Under the pieces are notes generated by a model, which was given only the letters and a program-made list of their open reading frames with translations, searched no databases and had not been told where the DNA came from. Source: Microbacterium profundi (GTDB lineage: Bacteria; Actinomycetota; Actinomycetes; Actinomycetales; Microbacteriaceae). Taken from it: 64,000 bases of DNA. The stretch is from positions 310,001 through 374,000 of the forward strand of contig NZ_JPSY01000003.1 in NCBI RefSeq assembly GCF_000763375.1, given 5' to 3'. Position 1 is the first letter of the stretch. Every line of letters starts with the position of its first letter. Positions 47,635 to 57,897 of the stretch are shown here, piece by piece. The translations under genes and the position numbers were made by a program.

Positions 47635-49043
47635 CAGTTCGCCCTTTCGGCGAGTGCCCGTTCGTCCTCGTGCGCGCCGGAGCGCTGCCTAACATGACGC
47701 GGGGACCAGATGCCGACCTCAGCAGGGTCGACATCGCCGACGAGCCTGCTGTGCCAATCCAGGGCCGTCTGATCCGTCAGGCTGGCGATCTGGTCGACGA
47801 CCACTCGCGCGCGCTGCGCATCCGTCTCCGCGTCGTGGAAGTCCGCCGCGAAGGCGGGCTCGAGCACATCTGCTCCCGCCGTCCACAGCGCATCGGTCGA
47901 CCAGAGTGCATCGGCAAGGCGCTTGAGCACGCGTCGCTGCTCCTTGTAGACGCCCTTGCGGGCCTCGATCGTCACGATCGCCTGTCCCATGATGCCCTTG
48001 AGTACGGCGATCTCCGCCTCCACCACCCGCGGCACGACGACGTGCGCGCTGTACCGGGCGAGCGCCGGGCCCCGATAGGTCTCACGCGTCGCGGCGACGG
48101 CGGCGCGCGCGAAGCGGCCGATCAGGTCGCTGGTGAGGTTCTTGAGCCCGGCGAGATCGCGGCGTGAGCGGTCGAAGGACTTCAGCCACATCGGCTGGCT
48201 CGTCAGGCGGTAGAGAGCGTCGGCGAGCTCTTCCCTGGTGAAGTCGTACCCGACCCATTGCTGCACGCGCCCGACCAGCGCATCGTGTTGCTTCGGGTTC
48301 GACAGCGTGGCCACATCGAGGTAGCCGTTGACGATCGCGTCTTCGAAGTCGTGCACGGAATAGGCGATGTCATCGGAGAGATCCATGATCTCCGCCTCGA
48401 TGCAGCGCAGACGCCCAGGTGCGTCCTCGCGCATCCAGCGGAACACGTCCTCATCCTCGGGATACACGCCGAACTTCAGACGTCCGCCGGGATCGGGGAC
48501 GGGGCTGTCGACCGTCCACGGATACTTGCAGGTCGCGTCGAGGCTCGCCCGCGTGAGGTTCAGCCCGACGGAATGGCCGTCCGCGTCGAGGACCTTCGCC
48601 TCCAGGCGGGTGAGGATGCGCAGCGACTGCGCGTTGCCCTCGAAGCCGCCGATCGGCTCCGCCCATTCGTTCAGGGCGCGTTCGCCGTTGTGGCCGAACG
48701 GCGGATGCCCCAGATCGTGACTGAGGCAGGCGGTGTCGACGACGTCGGCCGAGACGCCGAGAGCCCCGGCGAGTTCTCGGCCGACCTGCGCGACCTCGAG
48801 CGAGTGCGTCAGCCGATTGCGGGCGAAGTCAGCCGTGCTCGCAGGGCTCAGCACCTGCGTCTTCGCCGCCAGACGGCGCAGGCCGGCCGAGTGCAGCACT
48901 CTGGCACGATCTCGGGCGAAGTCATCACGCTCTGAGCGGTGCTGCTCACTGACGAAGCGCGCCGTGTCGCGCGCGTCGTAGCCGTCGATCCGCGCACCGC
49001 CAAACGCTGCGACAGGCTCAGCGGTCGAAGGATCAACCACCAC
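47634..49043 (-). CDS. dgt: Deoxyguanosinetriphosphate triphosphohydrolase-like protein (HD domain)
   Basis: A 469-residue HD-domain enzyme that splits dNTPs to the nucleoside and triphosphate. The metal site is seen as RLTHSLEVAQVGREL and CLSHDLGHPPFGHNGERAL. The common neighbour pattern dusB-dgt-dnaG supports the call. I place the start at the GTG at 49043, which has GGAGA upstream; GTG 49040 follows directly. Its first codons contain a dispersed-repeat core (49010-49021), so the extreme N-terminus may have been altered by repeat insertion. Confidence 0.93.
   Translation of the reverse strand: MVVDPSTAEPVAAFGGARIDGYDARDTARFVSEQHRSERDDFARDRARVLHSAGLRRLAAKTQVLSPASTADFARNRLTHSLEVAQVGRELAGALGVSADVVDTACLSHDLGHPPFGHNGERALNEWAEPIGGFEGNAQSLRILTRLEAKVLDADGHSVGLNLTRASLDATCKYPWTVDSPVPDPGGRLKFGVYPEDEDVFRWMREDAPGRLRCIEAEIMDLSDDIAYSVHDFEDAIVNGYLDVATLSNPKQHDALVGRVQQWVGYDFTREELADALYRLTSQPMWLKSFDRSRRDLAGLKNLTSDLIGRFARAAVAATRETYRGPALARYSAHVVVPRVVEAEIAVLKGIMGQAIVTIEARKGVYKEQRRVLKRLADALWSTDALWTAGADVLEPAFAADFHDAETDAQRARVVVDQIASLTDQTALDWHSRLVGDVDPAEVGIWSPRHVRQRSGAHEDERALAERAN
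49010..49021. repeat. Dispersed repeat core (CGACAGGCTCAG), copy in dgt
   Basis: This 12-mer recurs in reverse complement at 61990-62001 inside phoH. The flanks here (GCGGTCGAAGGAT) are also similar to the flanks there. I recognise it as the core of a short repeat common in high-GC actinobacteria. Confidence 0.5.
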
Positions 49044-50187
49044 TGTTCTCGATCTCCGCGCCGCGCAGCATCTCGCCGGTGTCGCCGGCGACATCACGTG
49101 AGTCCAGCCACTTGTCGGGCAGAGCAGGGCGCTTCGGGCGACCGGCACGACCGCGCTGACCCTCGGCATCCGCTCCGGGATACGGCGCATCACGGTCGAG
49201 CTGACCGAGCAGGTCATCGATGTGGGCGAGGCTCTGCGCAGTGGCGAGGCCGGTGCGCACGTCACTGCCGACCGGATAGCCCTTGAAGTACCATGCGACG
49301 TGCTTGCGGATATCGCGGCATCCGTGATCCTCGTCCTCGAGGAACTCGACCAGCAGCTGCGCATGCCGGCGGAAGGCATCGGCGACGAAACCGAGGGTGG
49401 CGTCGACCGGTCGAGACTCGGCGCCGAACGCTGCGGCGAGATCGCCGAACAGCCACGGGCGGCCCAGGCATCCGCGCCCGACGACGACGCCGTCGCAGTC
49501 GGTCTCGGCCATCATCCGCACGGCGTCATCGGCCGACCAGATGTCGCCGTTTCCGAGCACCGGGATGCTCGTGACAGCCTGCTTCAACTCGCCGATCGCG
49601 TTCCAGTCGGCGTGGCCGGAGTAGAACTCGCTCGCGGTGCGGGCATGCAGGGCGACGGCAGCGGCACCGGCGTCTTCGGCGGCGCGCCCGGCGTCGAGGA
49701 ACGTGAGGTGGTCGGCATCGATGCCCTTGCGCATCTTCACCGTCAGCGGGATGTCTCCGGCGGCCTTGACCGCCTGATCGACGATCTCCGCGAACAGACC
49801 GGTCTTCCACGGCAGCGCTGCTCCCCCGCCCTTGCGGGTGACCTTGGGGACGGGGCATCCGAAGTTCAGGTCAATGTGGTCGGCGTGGTCTTCCGCCACG
49901 ATGATGCGCACCGCCTCGGCGATGGTCTTCGGGTCGACGCCGTAGAGCTGGATAGACCGCGGCGTCTCGCTCTCGTGGTGGCGGATGAGCCGCATCGTCG
50001 TGTCGTTGCGTTCCACCAGCGCGCGAGACGTGATCATCTCGCTGACGTAGAGGCCCGCGCCGTATTCACGGCACAGGAGACGGAACGCGGTGTTGGTGAT
50101 GCCCGCCATGGGTGCGAGGACGACAGGCACGTCGAGGTCGATCGGGCCGATGCGCAGGGCGCGAGCGGGGGCGGAAGCGAGAGTCAT
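49033..50187 (-). CDS. dusB: tRNA-dihydrouridine synthase
   Basis: A 384-residue FMN enzyme that reduces uridine in the tRNA D-loop. The N-terminal VVLAPMAGITNTAFRLLCRE, the catalytic-Cys segment DLNFGCPVPKVTRKGGGAAL, and VLGNGDIWSADDAVRMM are diagnostic. The ATG at 50187 is preferred to the longer frame, which begins before the promoter region. The stop lies inside the dgt start region (about 11 nt overlap). Confidence 0.95.
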   Translation of the reverse strand: MTLASAPARALRIGPIDLDVPVVLAPMAGITNTAFRLLCREYGAGLYVSEMITSRALVERNDTTMRLIRHHESETPRSIQLYGVDPKTIAEAVRIIVAEDHADHIDLNFGCPVPKVTRKGGGAALPWKTGLFAEIVDQAVKAAGDIPLTVKMRKGIDADHLTFLDAGRAAEDAGAAAVALHARTASEFYSGHADWNAIGELKQAVTSIPVLGNGDIWSADDAVRMMAETDCDGVVVGRGCLGRPWLFGDLAAAFGAESRPVDATLGFVADAFRRHAQLLVEFLEDEDHGCRDIRKHVAWYFKGYPVGSDVRTGLATAQSLAHIDDLLGQLDRDAPYPGADAEGQRGRAGRPKRPALPDKWLDSRDVAGDTGEMLRGAEIENSGG

Positions 50188-50248
50188 ATCCCTTCCATTC
50201 TCCCATCCCCACGGCCCTCGGCGCCGCACCGCGTCTTAGGCTGTGGAT

Positions 50249-50743
50249 ATGACCGAAACCAGCGTGCGCCAGATCCCATTCACCGATGCCACCGGCGCCG
50301 AGAAGACGCTCGACGACCTGGGGGCCGATGTTCTGCTCGTCGTCAACGTGGCATCGAAGTGCGGTCTCACGCCCCAGTACGAGCAGCTCGAGCAGTTGCA
50401 GCGCACCTACGGCGACCGCGGCTTCAGCGTCGTCGGGTTCCCGAGCAACCAGTTCATGGGTCAGGAGCCCGGTTCGGTCGAGCAGATCCTGGAGTTCTGC
50501 TCCACCACGTACGGCGTGACCTTCCCCGTGAACGACAAGGTCAAGGTCAACGGCAGGAACGCCACCGAGCTCTACAAGGCGCTCAAGGAGACGCAGGACG
50601 CCGGCGGCAAGGCCGGACGTGTGGAATGGAACTTCGAGAAGTTCCTGGTGCTGCCGGACGGTTCGGTCAAGCGCTTCCGTCCGAAGCAGAAGCCGGACGC
50701 CCCCGAGATCGTCGAGGCGATCGAGGGCGCCCTGGTCCGCTAG
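50249..50743 (+). CDS. Glutathione peroxidase family (probably thioredoxin-dependent) peroxidase
   Basis: A 164-residue thiol peroxidase. The peroxidatic Cys38 is in NVASKCGLTPQYEQL, Gln72 in NQFMGQEPG and the Trp-Asn pair in RVEWNFEKFLV. A second Cys84 (LEFCSTTYG) is in the place of the resolving Cys of thioredoxin-dependent members. Actinobacteria of this group use mycothiol or thioredoxin instead of glutathione. GTG at 50243 is an alternative start. The stop overlaps the convergent dsbA-like gene by 4 nt. Confidence 0.93.
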   Translation: MTETSVRQIPFTDATGAEKTLDDLGADVLLVVNVASKCGLTPQYEQLEQLQRTYGDRGFSVVGFPSNQFMGQEPGSVEQILEFCSTTYGVTFPVNDKVKVNGRNATELYKALKETQDAGGKAGRVEWNFEKFLVLPDGSVKRFRPKQKPDAPEIVEAIEGALVR

Positions 50744-51441
50744 ACCGCGGCTTCTTCCTGATCCGCCGGTGCGGAGTCGCTCTCGCCGCGTTTGGCCCAG
50801 AGGTCTCGCAGCACGTTCTCGAACGTGGCCGGCGGCTGTGCGCCCGAGATACCGTACTGACCGTCGATCACGAAGAACGGCACGCCCTGGATGCCGTAGG
50901 CGCGAGCCTGCGCCTGGTCCTGACGGACATCCGGGAGGTGCTTCTCACTCTCGAGCGCCGCGCGAGCCTCATCGGCGTCGAGCCCGACCTCGACCGCCAG
51001 CTCGATCAGGTCGTCGATGCGCCCGACATGCTTGCCCTCGGTGAAGTACGCCGACATCAGGCGCTCTTCCATCTCGTGCTGCAGATCGTTCGCCTTGGCA
51101 TGGTGCAGCAGTTCGTGCGCCTTGACCGTGTTCGTGTGCTTCAGCAGATCGAAGCGGTACTCCAGGCCGGCGTTCTTGGCAATGCCGGTCACGTTGTCGA
51201 GCATGCCCACCACCTGGTCACGGGGCATGCCCTTGTGGCCGGCGAGGAAGTCGATCTCGTCTCCGTCGAAGTCGACAGGAGTGTCGGGCGAGAGTTCGAA
51301 CGAGTGGAAGGTGACGGTGACCTTCGGAGCGTCTTCGTCGCCGGCGACCGCCGCAAGACCTGTTTCGAGGTTGCGCTTGCCGATGTAGCACCACGGGCAG
51401 GCGATGTCGGACCAGATGTCAATCGAGATAGGTTGGCTCAC
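50740..51441 (-). CDS. DsbA family (FrnE-like) oxidoreductase
   Basis: A 233-residue cytoplasmic thioredoxin-fold protein with an inserted helical domain. The active site CPWC is in WSDIACPWCYIGKRNLE. The C-terminal ARAYGIQGVPFFVIDGQYGI has the cis-Pro segment. FrnE-like proteins are disulfide oxidoreductases or polyketide-type isomerases and often respond to oxidative stress. It is convergent with a peroxidase gene. The GTG at 51441 is chosen because the protein then starts just before the first strand. Confidence 0.88.
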   Translation of the reverse strand: MSQPISIDIWSDIACPWCYIGKRNLETGLAAVAGDEDAPKVTVTFHSFELSPDTPVDFDGDEIDFLAGHKGMPRDQVVGMLDNVTGIAKNAGLEYRFDLLKHTNTVKAHELLHHAKANDLQHEMEERLMSAYFTEGKHVGRIDDLIELAVEVGLDADEARAALESEKHLPDVRQDQAQARAYGIQGVPFFVIDGQYGISGAQPPATFENVLRDLWAKRGESDSAPADQEEAAV

Positions 51442-51473
51442 CTCAGTGGGAACCTTCTCTGACCCGCGAATAT

Positions 51474-51519
51474 TCCGTTGATAGCATCTTCGGATGCTCT
51501 CAGCCGACGATCCGCTCCC
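51474..51519 (+). repeat. 46-bp direct repeat, copy 1 (start region of P-loop kinase 1)
   Basis: Identical to 52142-52187. It includes a 6-bp hairpin AGCATC-TTCG-GATGCT (51483-51498) whose right arm contains the ATG start codon (51494-51496). A further 50-bp identity joins 51677-51726 and 52345-52394. The pair marks a tandem gene duplication. Confidence 0.9.
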
Positions 51520-52087
51520 CTTCCAGCCGGAGCGCGTGCTGATCGCCGGCGTCACCGGCTCGGGGAAGACCACGCTCGCACGGCGGATCGCGGCCCGCTG
51601 GAATCTCACGCACCAGGAGCTCGACGCGCTCTACCACGGACCCGGCTGGACACCCCGACCTGAGTTCCTCGACGAAGTGCGCGCATTCGCCGCAACGGAC
51701 CGGTGGGTGACCGAGTGGCAGTACACATCCAAGGGAACGAACACGGTCCTCCCGCGAAGTGCTGATCTGCTGCTGTGGCTCGACTACCCGTACGGCGTCG
51801 CACGCCGACGGCTCATCCGTCGCACCTGGAAGCGTCGCATCCTACGCACGAAGCTCTGGAACGGGAACGTCGAGCCGAACCTGTGGCATGCGCTCACCGT
51901 GCGCGGCGACGAGAACATCCTCGACTGGCAGCGCCGCACTCGCCACAAGTGGAGCGAGCGGATGCCGCAGATCGAAGCAGAGCACCCGCATCTGACGATC
52001 GTCCGGCTCACGCATCCGCGCGAGACGGAGCGCTGGCTCGCACACCAGCGGGGCGTTGAGCGAGCGAAGCGAGACGAAACGGGCTGA
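51494..52087 (+). CDS. P-loop kinase/ATPase of the adenylate-kinase-like (FlaR) type, copy 1
   Basis: A 197-residue P-loop NTPase: Walker [18 protein letters not shown] (residues 16-32), then [28 protein letters not shown] and a Walker-B-like LLLWLDYPYG. Arg-rich lid-like segments follow (ARRRLIRRTWKRRIL). It resembles small kinases labelled topology modulation proteins; the substrate is unknown. The C-terminal residues GVERAKRDETG come from an extragenic repeat (52055-52081), so the original end was replaced. A near-copy lies 74 nt downstream. Confidence 0.78.
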   Translation: MLSADDPLPFQPERVLIAGVTGSGKTTLARRIAARWNLTHQELDALYHGPGWTPRPEFLDEVRAFAATDRWVTEWQYTSKGTNTVLPRSADLLLWLDYPYGVARRRLIRRTWKRRILRTKLWNGNVEPNLWHALTVRGDENILDWQRRTRHKWSERMPQIEAEHPHLTIVRLTHPRETERWLAHQRGVERAKRDETG

Positions 52088-52109
52088 GCGAGCGAAGCGA
52101 GTCGAAGCC
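52055..52109. repeat. Extragenic A-B repeat unit between the two P-loop genes
   Basis: Two related units follow in tandem: A at 52055-52081 (core GAGCGAGCGAAGCGAGACG) and B at 52084-52109 (the same core but ending in AGTCGAAG). Both share GAGCGAGCGAAGCGAG. The A unit supplies the last 11 residues of the first P-loop protein. The same A/B units are clustered at 63421-63633. Confidence 0.85.
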
Positions 52110-52141
52110 ACGACCTCACCGAGCCGCATAGGCACCGCCCC

Positions 52142-52187
52142 TCCGTTGATAGCATCTTCGGATGCTCTCAGCCGACGATCCGCTCCC
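52142..52187 (+). repeat. 46-bp direct repeat, copy 2 (start region of P-loop kinase 2)
   Basis: Identical to 51474-51519, including the UUCG-type hairpin around the start codon (52162-52164). Confidence 0.9.
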
Positions 52188-52770
52188 GTTCCGGCCCGAG
52201 CGCGTGCTGATCGCCGGCGTCACCGGTTCGGGAAAGACGTCCCTCGCCGGCCGCATCGCACGTCTCTGGTCGCTCGAACACATCGAGATCGACTCGCTCT
52301 TCCACGGCCCGGACTGGACCCCGCGTCCGGAGTTCCTCGACGACGTGCGCGCATTCGCCGCAACGGACCGGTGGGTGACCGAGTGGCAGTACACCAGCAA
52401 GGGCACGGATGAGATCATGACGCCGCGCGCGCAGCTCGCGCTCTGGCTGGACTATCCGTATCGAGTGGTGCGCTCGCGACTGATCCGTCGCACTCTGGGC
52501 CGCAGCATCCTGCGCACCGAGATGTACAACGGCAACGTCGAGAAGCCCTTGTGGAAGCTGCTGGCGACCCGCGATCCTGGCGAGAACATCCTCGCGTGGC
52601 AGACCAAGACGCTGGGGTTCTGGACGGCGAAGATGCCAGACGTCCGAGAGCGATTCCCCCATCTCACGATCGTGCGGCTGCGACACCCGCGCGAGACGGA
52701 GCGCTGGCTGCAATCTCAGGCGGACGGCGCATCCACCGCGCCGCCGAAGCGGCGATCGCGCGACACATAG
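52162..52770 (+). CDS. P-loop kinase/ATPase of the adenylate-kinase-like (FlaR) type, copy 2
   Basis: A 202-residue paralogue of the previous gene. Walker A is [17 protein letters not shown]. The [13 protein letters not shown] and WLDYPYRVV motifs are kept, and the C-terminal [16 protein letters not shown] is nearly the same as in copy 1. The middle has diverged (lid segment [13 protein letters not shown]). The gene ends inside uppS with a 55-nt convergent overlap. Tandem duplication is clear from the identical 46-bp leader. Confidence 0.78.
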   Translation: MLSADDPLPFRPERVLIAGVTGSGKTSLAGRIARLWSLEHIEIDSLFHGPDWTPRPEFLDDVRAFAATDRWVTEWQYTSKGTDEIMTPRAQLALWLDYPYRVVRSRLIRRTLGRSILRTEMYNGNVEKPLWKLLATRDPGENILAWQTKTLGFWTAKMPDVRERFPHLTIVRLRHPRETERWLQSQADGASTAPPKRRSRDT

Positions 52771-53513
52771 ATCTCGATCGCACGCCACAGCTCCTGACGC
52801 GAGAAGTCGGGCCAGAGCGTGTCGAGGAACACCATCTCGGCGTACGCCGACTGCCAGAGCAGGAAGTTCGAGGTGCGCTGCTCGCCCGAGCTGCGCAGGA
52901 ACAGGTCGACGTCCGGCAGCTCTGGCACGTACAACTGGCGGCCGATCATCTTCTCGGTGATCGCCTTCGGCTTCAGACGCCCGGCGGCCACCTCGCCCGC
53001 AAGTGAGCGCATCGCGTCTACCAGCTCGCCCCGCCCGCCGTAGTTCACGCACATCGTGAGTGTCAGCACGTCGTTGTCCCTGGTCAGCTCCTCCGCGCGC
53101 TGCAGCTCCTTGATCACAGATCCCCACAGTCGAGGCTTTCTTCCCGCCCAGCGGATCCGCACGCCCCACTCGTTGAGTTGGTCGCGCCGACGATGCAGCA
53201 CGTCGCGGTTGTATCCCATCAGGAAGCGCACCTCCTCGGGCGAGCGAGCCCAGTTCTCGGTCGAGAACGCGTAGACCGACAGATGCTTCACACCGGCCTG
53301 GACGGCGCCGGCGACGACGTCGAGCAGCACCTCTTCACCGGCTTTGTGCCCCTCGATGCGGGTGAGGCCCTGCTTGTTCGCCCAGCGGCCGTTGCCATCC
53401 ATCACGATCGCCACGTGCTCGGGCACCTTGGCGAACACGGGCGGATGCACACCGGTCCAATCGAGCGGGCGGTACGCGACAGCGTCCTTGTGCGTGTACG
53501 GCTTCGGAGTCAA
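52716..53513 (-). CDS. uppS: Undecaprenyl (cis-prenyl) diphosphate synthase
   Basis: A 265-residue cis-prenyltransferase that makes the lipid carrier for cell wall synthesis. The N-terminal catalytic motif is [15 protein letters not shown], followed by [23 protein letters not shown] and the C-terminal [19 protein letters not shown]. The start is TTG at 53513, which gives a TTGA overlap with the recO stop. In-frame GTG or ATG alternatives would remove conserved residues. Confidence 0.95.
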   Translation of the reverse strand: MTPKPYTHKDAVAYRPLDWTGVHPPVFAKVPEHVAIVMDGNGRWANKQGLTRIEGHKAGEEVLLDVVAGAVQAGVKHLSVYAFSTENWARSPEEVRFLMGYNRDVLHRRRDQLNEWGVRIRWAGRKPRLWGSVIKELQRAEELTRDNDVLTLTMCVNYGGRGELVDAMRSLAGEVAAGRLKPKAITEKMIGRQLYVPELPDVDLFLRSSGEQRTSNFLLWQSAYAEMVFLDTLWPDFSRQELWRAIEIYVSRDRRFGGAVDAPSA

Positions 53514-54253
53514 CGAAAGTCCTCTCGAGACGAGTCAAAGACGTGGGCGAGCGAGCGGATGCCGCGTTCCAGATGGAACTGCGCGTATGCCGACACGAGC
53601 CCGGAAGCGGCGGCGGTCTCGGCGTGCGGCGCCGCATCCACGGCATCCCACTCCCCCTGCATGAGGGCGCGCAGCAGCTGCAGCGTCGACTGCGAGACGC
53701 GAGGGCTGCCGGCGGGAGCGCAGTTCGAGCACACGAGGCCACCCAGCTGCCCGATGAAGTGCGTGTGCGGGCCCGGCGTGGCGCAGCGCGCGCAATCGCT
53801 CAGCGAAGGAGCCCAGCCCGAGAGCGCCATGACACGCAGCAGATAGGAATCCAGGATGCTGCGCGGGGCGTGCTCGCCACGGGAGAGCGCGCGAAGGCCT
53901 CCGACGAGCAGCAGGTACTGCTCCGGCGTCGCCTCCGCGTCGCTGAGACGGTCGGCGGTCTCGACCATGGCGTTCGCCGAGGTGAAGCGATCGTAGTGCG
54001 CAGCGATCTCCGCACCGTATGCGCCGAGGGACTCCGCCTGCTGCACGATGTCGAGCGATCGACCCTGGTACAGCTGCAGGTCGGCGACCATGAAAGGCTC
54101 CAGCCGGGAGCCGAACTTCGACGAGGTGCGCCGCACACCCTTGGCGACGGCACGGATCTTGCCGTTGCGCCGAGACAGCATGGTGACGATCCGATCCGCC
54201 TCACCGAGCTTGTGAGTGCGCAGGATCACCGCTTCGTCTCGATAGGTGGGCAC
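53510..54253 (-). CDS. recO: DNA repair protein RecO
   Basis: A 247-residue RecO that loads RecA on SSB-coated DNA. The OB-fold N-terminus is [22 protein letters not shown]-terminal four-Cys zinc site is formed by DCARCATPG and LVCSNCAP. The GTG at 54253 lies right after GGAGGATAATC, and a longer frame would run through the divergent TRIC gene. recO and uppS are coupled by a 4-nt overlap, as in many actinobacteria. Confidence 0.94.
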   Translation of the reverse strand: MPTYRDEAVILRTHKLGEADRIVTMLSRRNGKIRAVAKGVRRTSSKFGSRLEPFMVADLQLYQGRSLDIVQQAESLGAYGAEIAAHYDRFTSANAMVETADRLSDAEATPEQYLLLVGGLRALSRGEHAPRSILDSYLLRVMALSGWAPSLSDCARCATPGPHTHFIGQLGGLVCSNCAPAGSPRVSQSTLQLLRALMQGEWDAVDAAPHAETAAASGLVSAYAQFHLERGIRSLAHVFDSSREDFR

Positions 54254-54289
54254 TGTCCGATTATCCTCCGTCCACGACACAATGGTCGT

Positions 54290-54976
54290 GTGACCGAACC
54301 GCTCTTCACCATTCCGCTCTGGGCGGACCTTCTCGGCGTCGGCCTCGGCGGCATCCAGGGCGCGATGTTCGCCTCGGGGTTCCGGGGCCAGCGCCGACTC
54401 GACCTGCTCGGGGTTGCGATCATCGGCATCCTGATCGGGATGGGCGGAGGTCTCATCCGTGATCTGCTGCTGGGGCAGCCACCGGCGACGCTGCAGAACA
54501 ACTGGTATCTCATCGCCGCCGGTGGTGCTGCCATCATCGGCATGCTGCTTGCCGGTCTCCTGAACCGGGCGAACGCCGTCATCGTGGGTCTCGATGCCGT
54601 CGTCATCGGAATGTTCGGTGCTTTTGGCACCAGCAAGGCAATCGGTCTGGGTGTTCCGCCCGTGCCTGCGGTCTTCATCGGCGTATGCGCCGCTGTAGGC
54701 GGCAGCATCCTGCGCGACGTCATCATGGGGCTGCCCGTCGCGATCATGCACGTCGGCTCGCTCTACGCCGTCGCCGCCCTTCTCGGATGCAGTGTGATCG
54801 TCACGGTGCACGCCTTCGGCGTGAGCATCACGATCGCCGGCGTCATCGGGCTGGTCGTGACGGCGGTGATCCGCGTGCTGGCCGTGATCTTCGACGTGTC
54901 GCTCCCGGAACAGCGCCGCCTCTACCGCCGCAAGGTGGCGGCAGAGACCGGCGCCATCCCGATCGTGAAGCCCTAG
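54290..54976 (+). CDS. TRIC-type cation channel family protein (UPF0126)
   Basis: A 228-residue membrane protein with seven helices in two repeats. Each repeat carries the family motif: [14 protein letters not shown] in the first and [16 protein letters not shown] in the second. Prokaryotic TRIC proteins are trimeric cation channels; the physiological ion is not known. The GTG at 54290 ([15 protein letters not shown]) is the start. The gene is divergent from recO and ends 7 nt before the leuA stop. Confidence 0.85.
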   Translation: MTEPLFTIPLWADLLGVGLGGIQGAMFASGFRGQRRLDLLGVAIIGILIGMGGGLIRDLLLGQPPATLQNNWYLIAAGGAAIIGMLLAGLLNRANAVIVGLDAVVIGMFGAFGTSKAIGLGVPPVPAVFIGVCAAVGGSILRDVIMGLPVAIMHVGSLYAVAALLGCSVIVTVHAFGVSITIAGVIGLVVTAVIRVLAVIFDVSLPEQRRLYRRKVAAETGAIPIVKP

Positions 54977-54983
54977 GGTCGCT

Positions 54984-56854
<1,871 letters not shown>

Positions 56855-56910
56855 GACGCCATGCTAGCAGGCGAGAGGGGAATATCCGCACCGGCGGATG
56901 AGCGAATCTC

Positions 56911-57104
56911 TCAGGAGGCGACGGTGATGAGATCAAGACCGGGAAAGCGCGAGAATCCCCGGTCTGCCGTGAGGAGCGGGATGCCGCGAGACACCACGTG
57001 AGCGCGGCGTTCACCGCCCTTCATCGACTGAAACGAACGAGTCCAGCCCCCAGTTCTGCTCGTACGATCATCGACGCGGAGTACTCCTCGTGTTGAGAAG
57101 CCTC
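56911..57104 (-). pseudogene. Remnant of a VapC-like PIN-domain toxin gene
   Basis: Two pieces in different frames match a PIN-domain toxin. The first (57104 to 57021) reads EYSASMIVRAELGAGLVRF, the internal strand with its conserved acidic residue. The second ends at 56911 with RGIPLLTADRGFSRFPGL then DLITVAS and a stop, the usual C-terminus of VapC. The N-terminus with the first catalytic Asp is missing. A Phd-like string SVTEVKARL in yet another frame (57108-57134) may be the antitoxin trace. No functional toxin is possible. Confidence 0.65.
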
Positions 57105-57156
57105 AACCGCGCCTTCACTTCTGTGACTGAATGTTCGACATCGTCTCTGAGCGGGA

Positions 57157-57894
57157 TCACACGCATGCGCGCACGATTGTGCACAGGCACCACGGCGCCG
57201 GTCTCCGCCTAAAAGCGATCGGGTTCGCGGCATGTCCCTCGGCAAGGAACCTGGTCGCCTCCAGCGCCCGCGACAGCGGATACGTGCGAGACACCGGTAC
57301 TTCCAGCATTCCGCGCCCGGCGAGATCTACGAGCTCACCGCGGATGCTATCGCGAAAACCGGAACTGTCCGGTGCCGAGCCGACGATCCAACGCAATCCT
57401 TCCGCGCGGGCGCGACCCGCCGCTGCGATCGTGACGATGCGCTCCCGGTCGGCGACGAGCTCCAGCGACACGTCGATCGCTTCGTCGGTGCCCACGGCAT
57501 CCAGCGCTGCGGCGAACTCACCGCCGGCAGCATCACGCGCACGGTCGGCGAGTCCTTCGCCATACATGATCGGGGTGCCCCCGAATCGGCGCACCTCGTC
57601 GAATCGGGACTCACTTGCGGTACCGATGACGTGAATGCCGCGGTGCGCGGCCTGCTGCAGCACGCTGACGCCGACGGCCCCTGATGCGCCGTGCAGCAGA
57701 ATAGTCTCGCCGGCCGCCGCGTGGGTGACGGCGAGCATCTCGGTCGCGGTGGTGCCGGCGAGCAGGAGGTTTGCCGCGGCCGCATGCGTGAGTGCGGCCG
57801 GCTTCGCGAAGGCCTTCTCGGCGGGGATCGTGATCTCCGTGGCGTAGCCGCCGCTGACGCGGAAGGCCACGACCTCGTCGCCTATCTGCGCAGG
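57157..57894 (-). pseudogene. Fragment of a zinc-free NADP-dependent quinone oxidoreductase (MDR)
   Basis: The homology begins in mid-domain at IGDEVVAFRVSGGYATE, which is normally about residue 75 of a 310-residue protein. It continues through ILLHGASGAVGVSVLQQAAH (NADP site). It then breaks off after SRALEATRFLAEGHAA, where the true end (a short GKIxL-type tail) should follow. About 70 residues are lost from the N-terminus and about 10 from the C-terminus. The 5' break coincides with the end of the Fic gene, so the insertion or deletion point is near 57895. A GTG at 57870 could give a 237-residue product, but it lacks the GroES-like domain. Confidence 0.75.
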
Positions 57895-57897
57895 CCA

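Noticed and set aside
57021..57245. Intact small gene of 74 codons on the minus strand
   Set aside because: Only the last third matches a PIN-domain protein, and the first part is low-complexity with no start context. It is read here as part of a decayed toxin gene.
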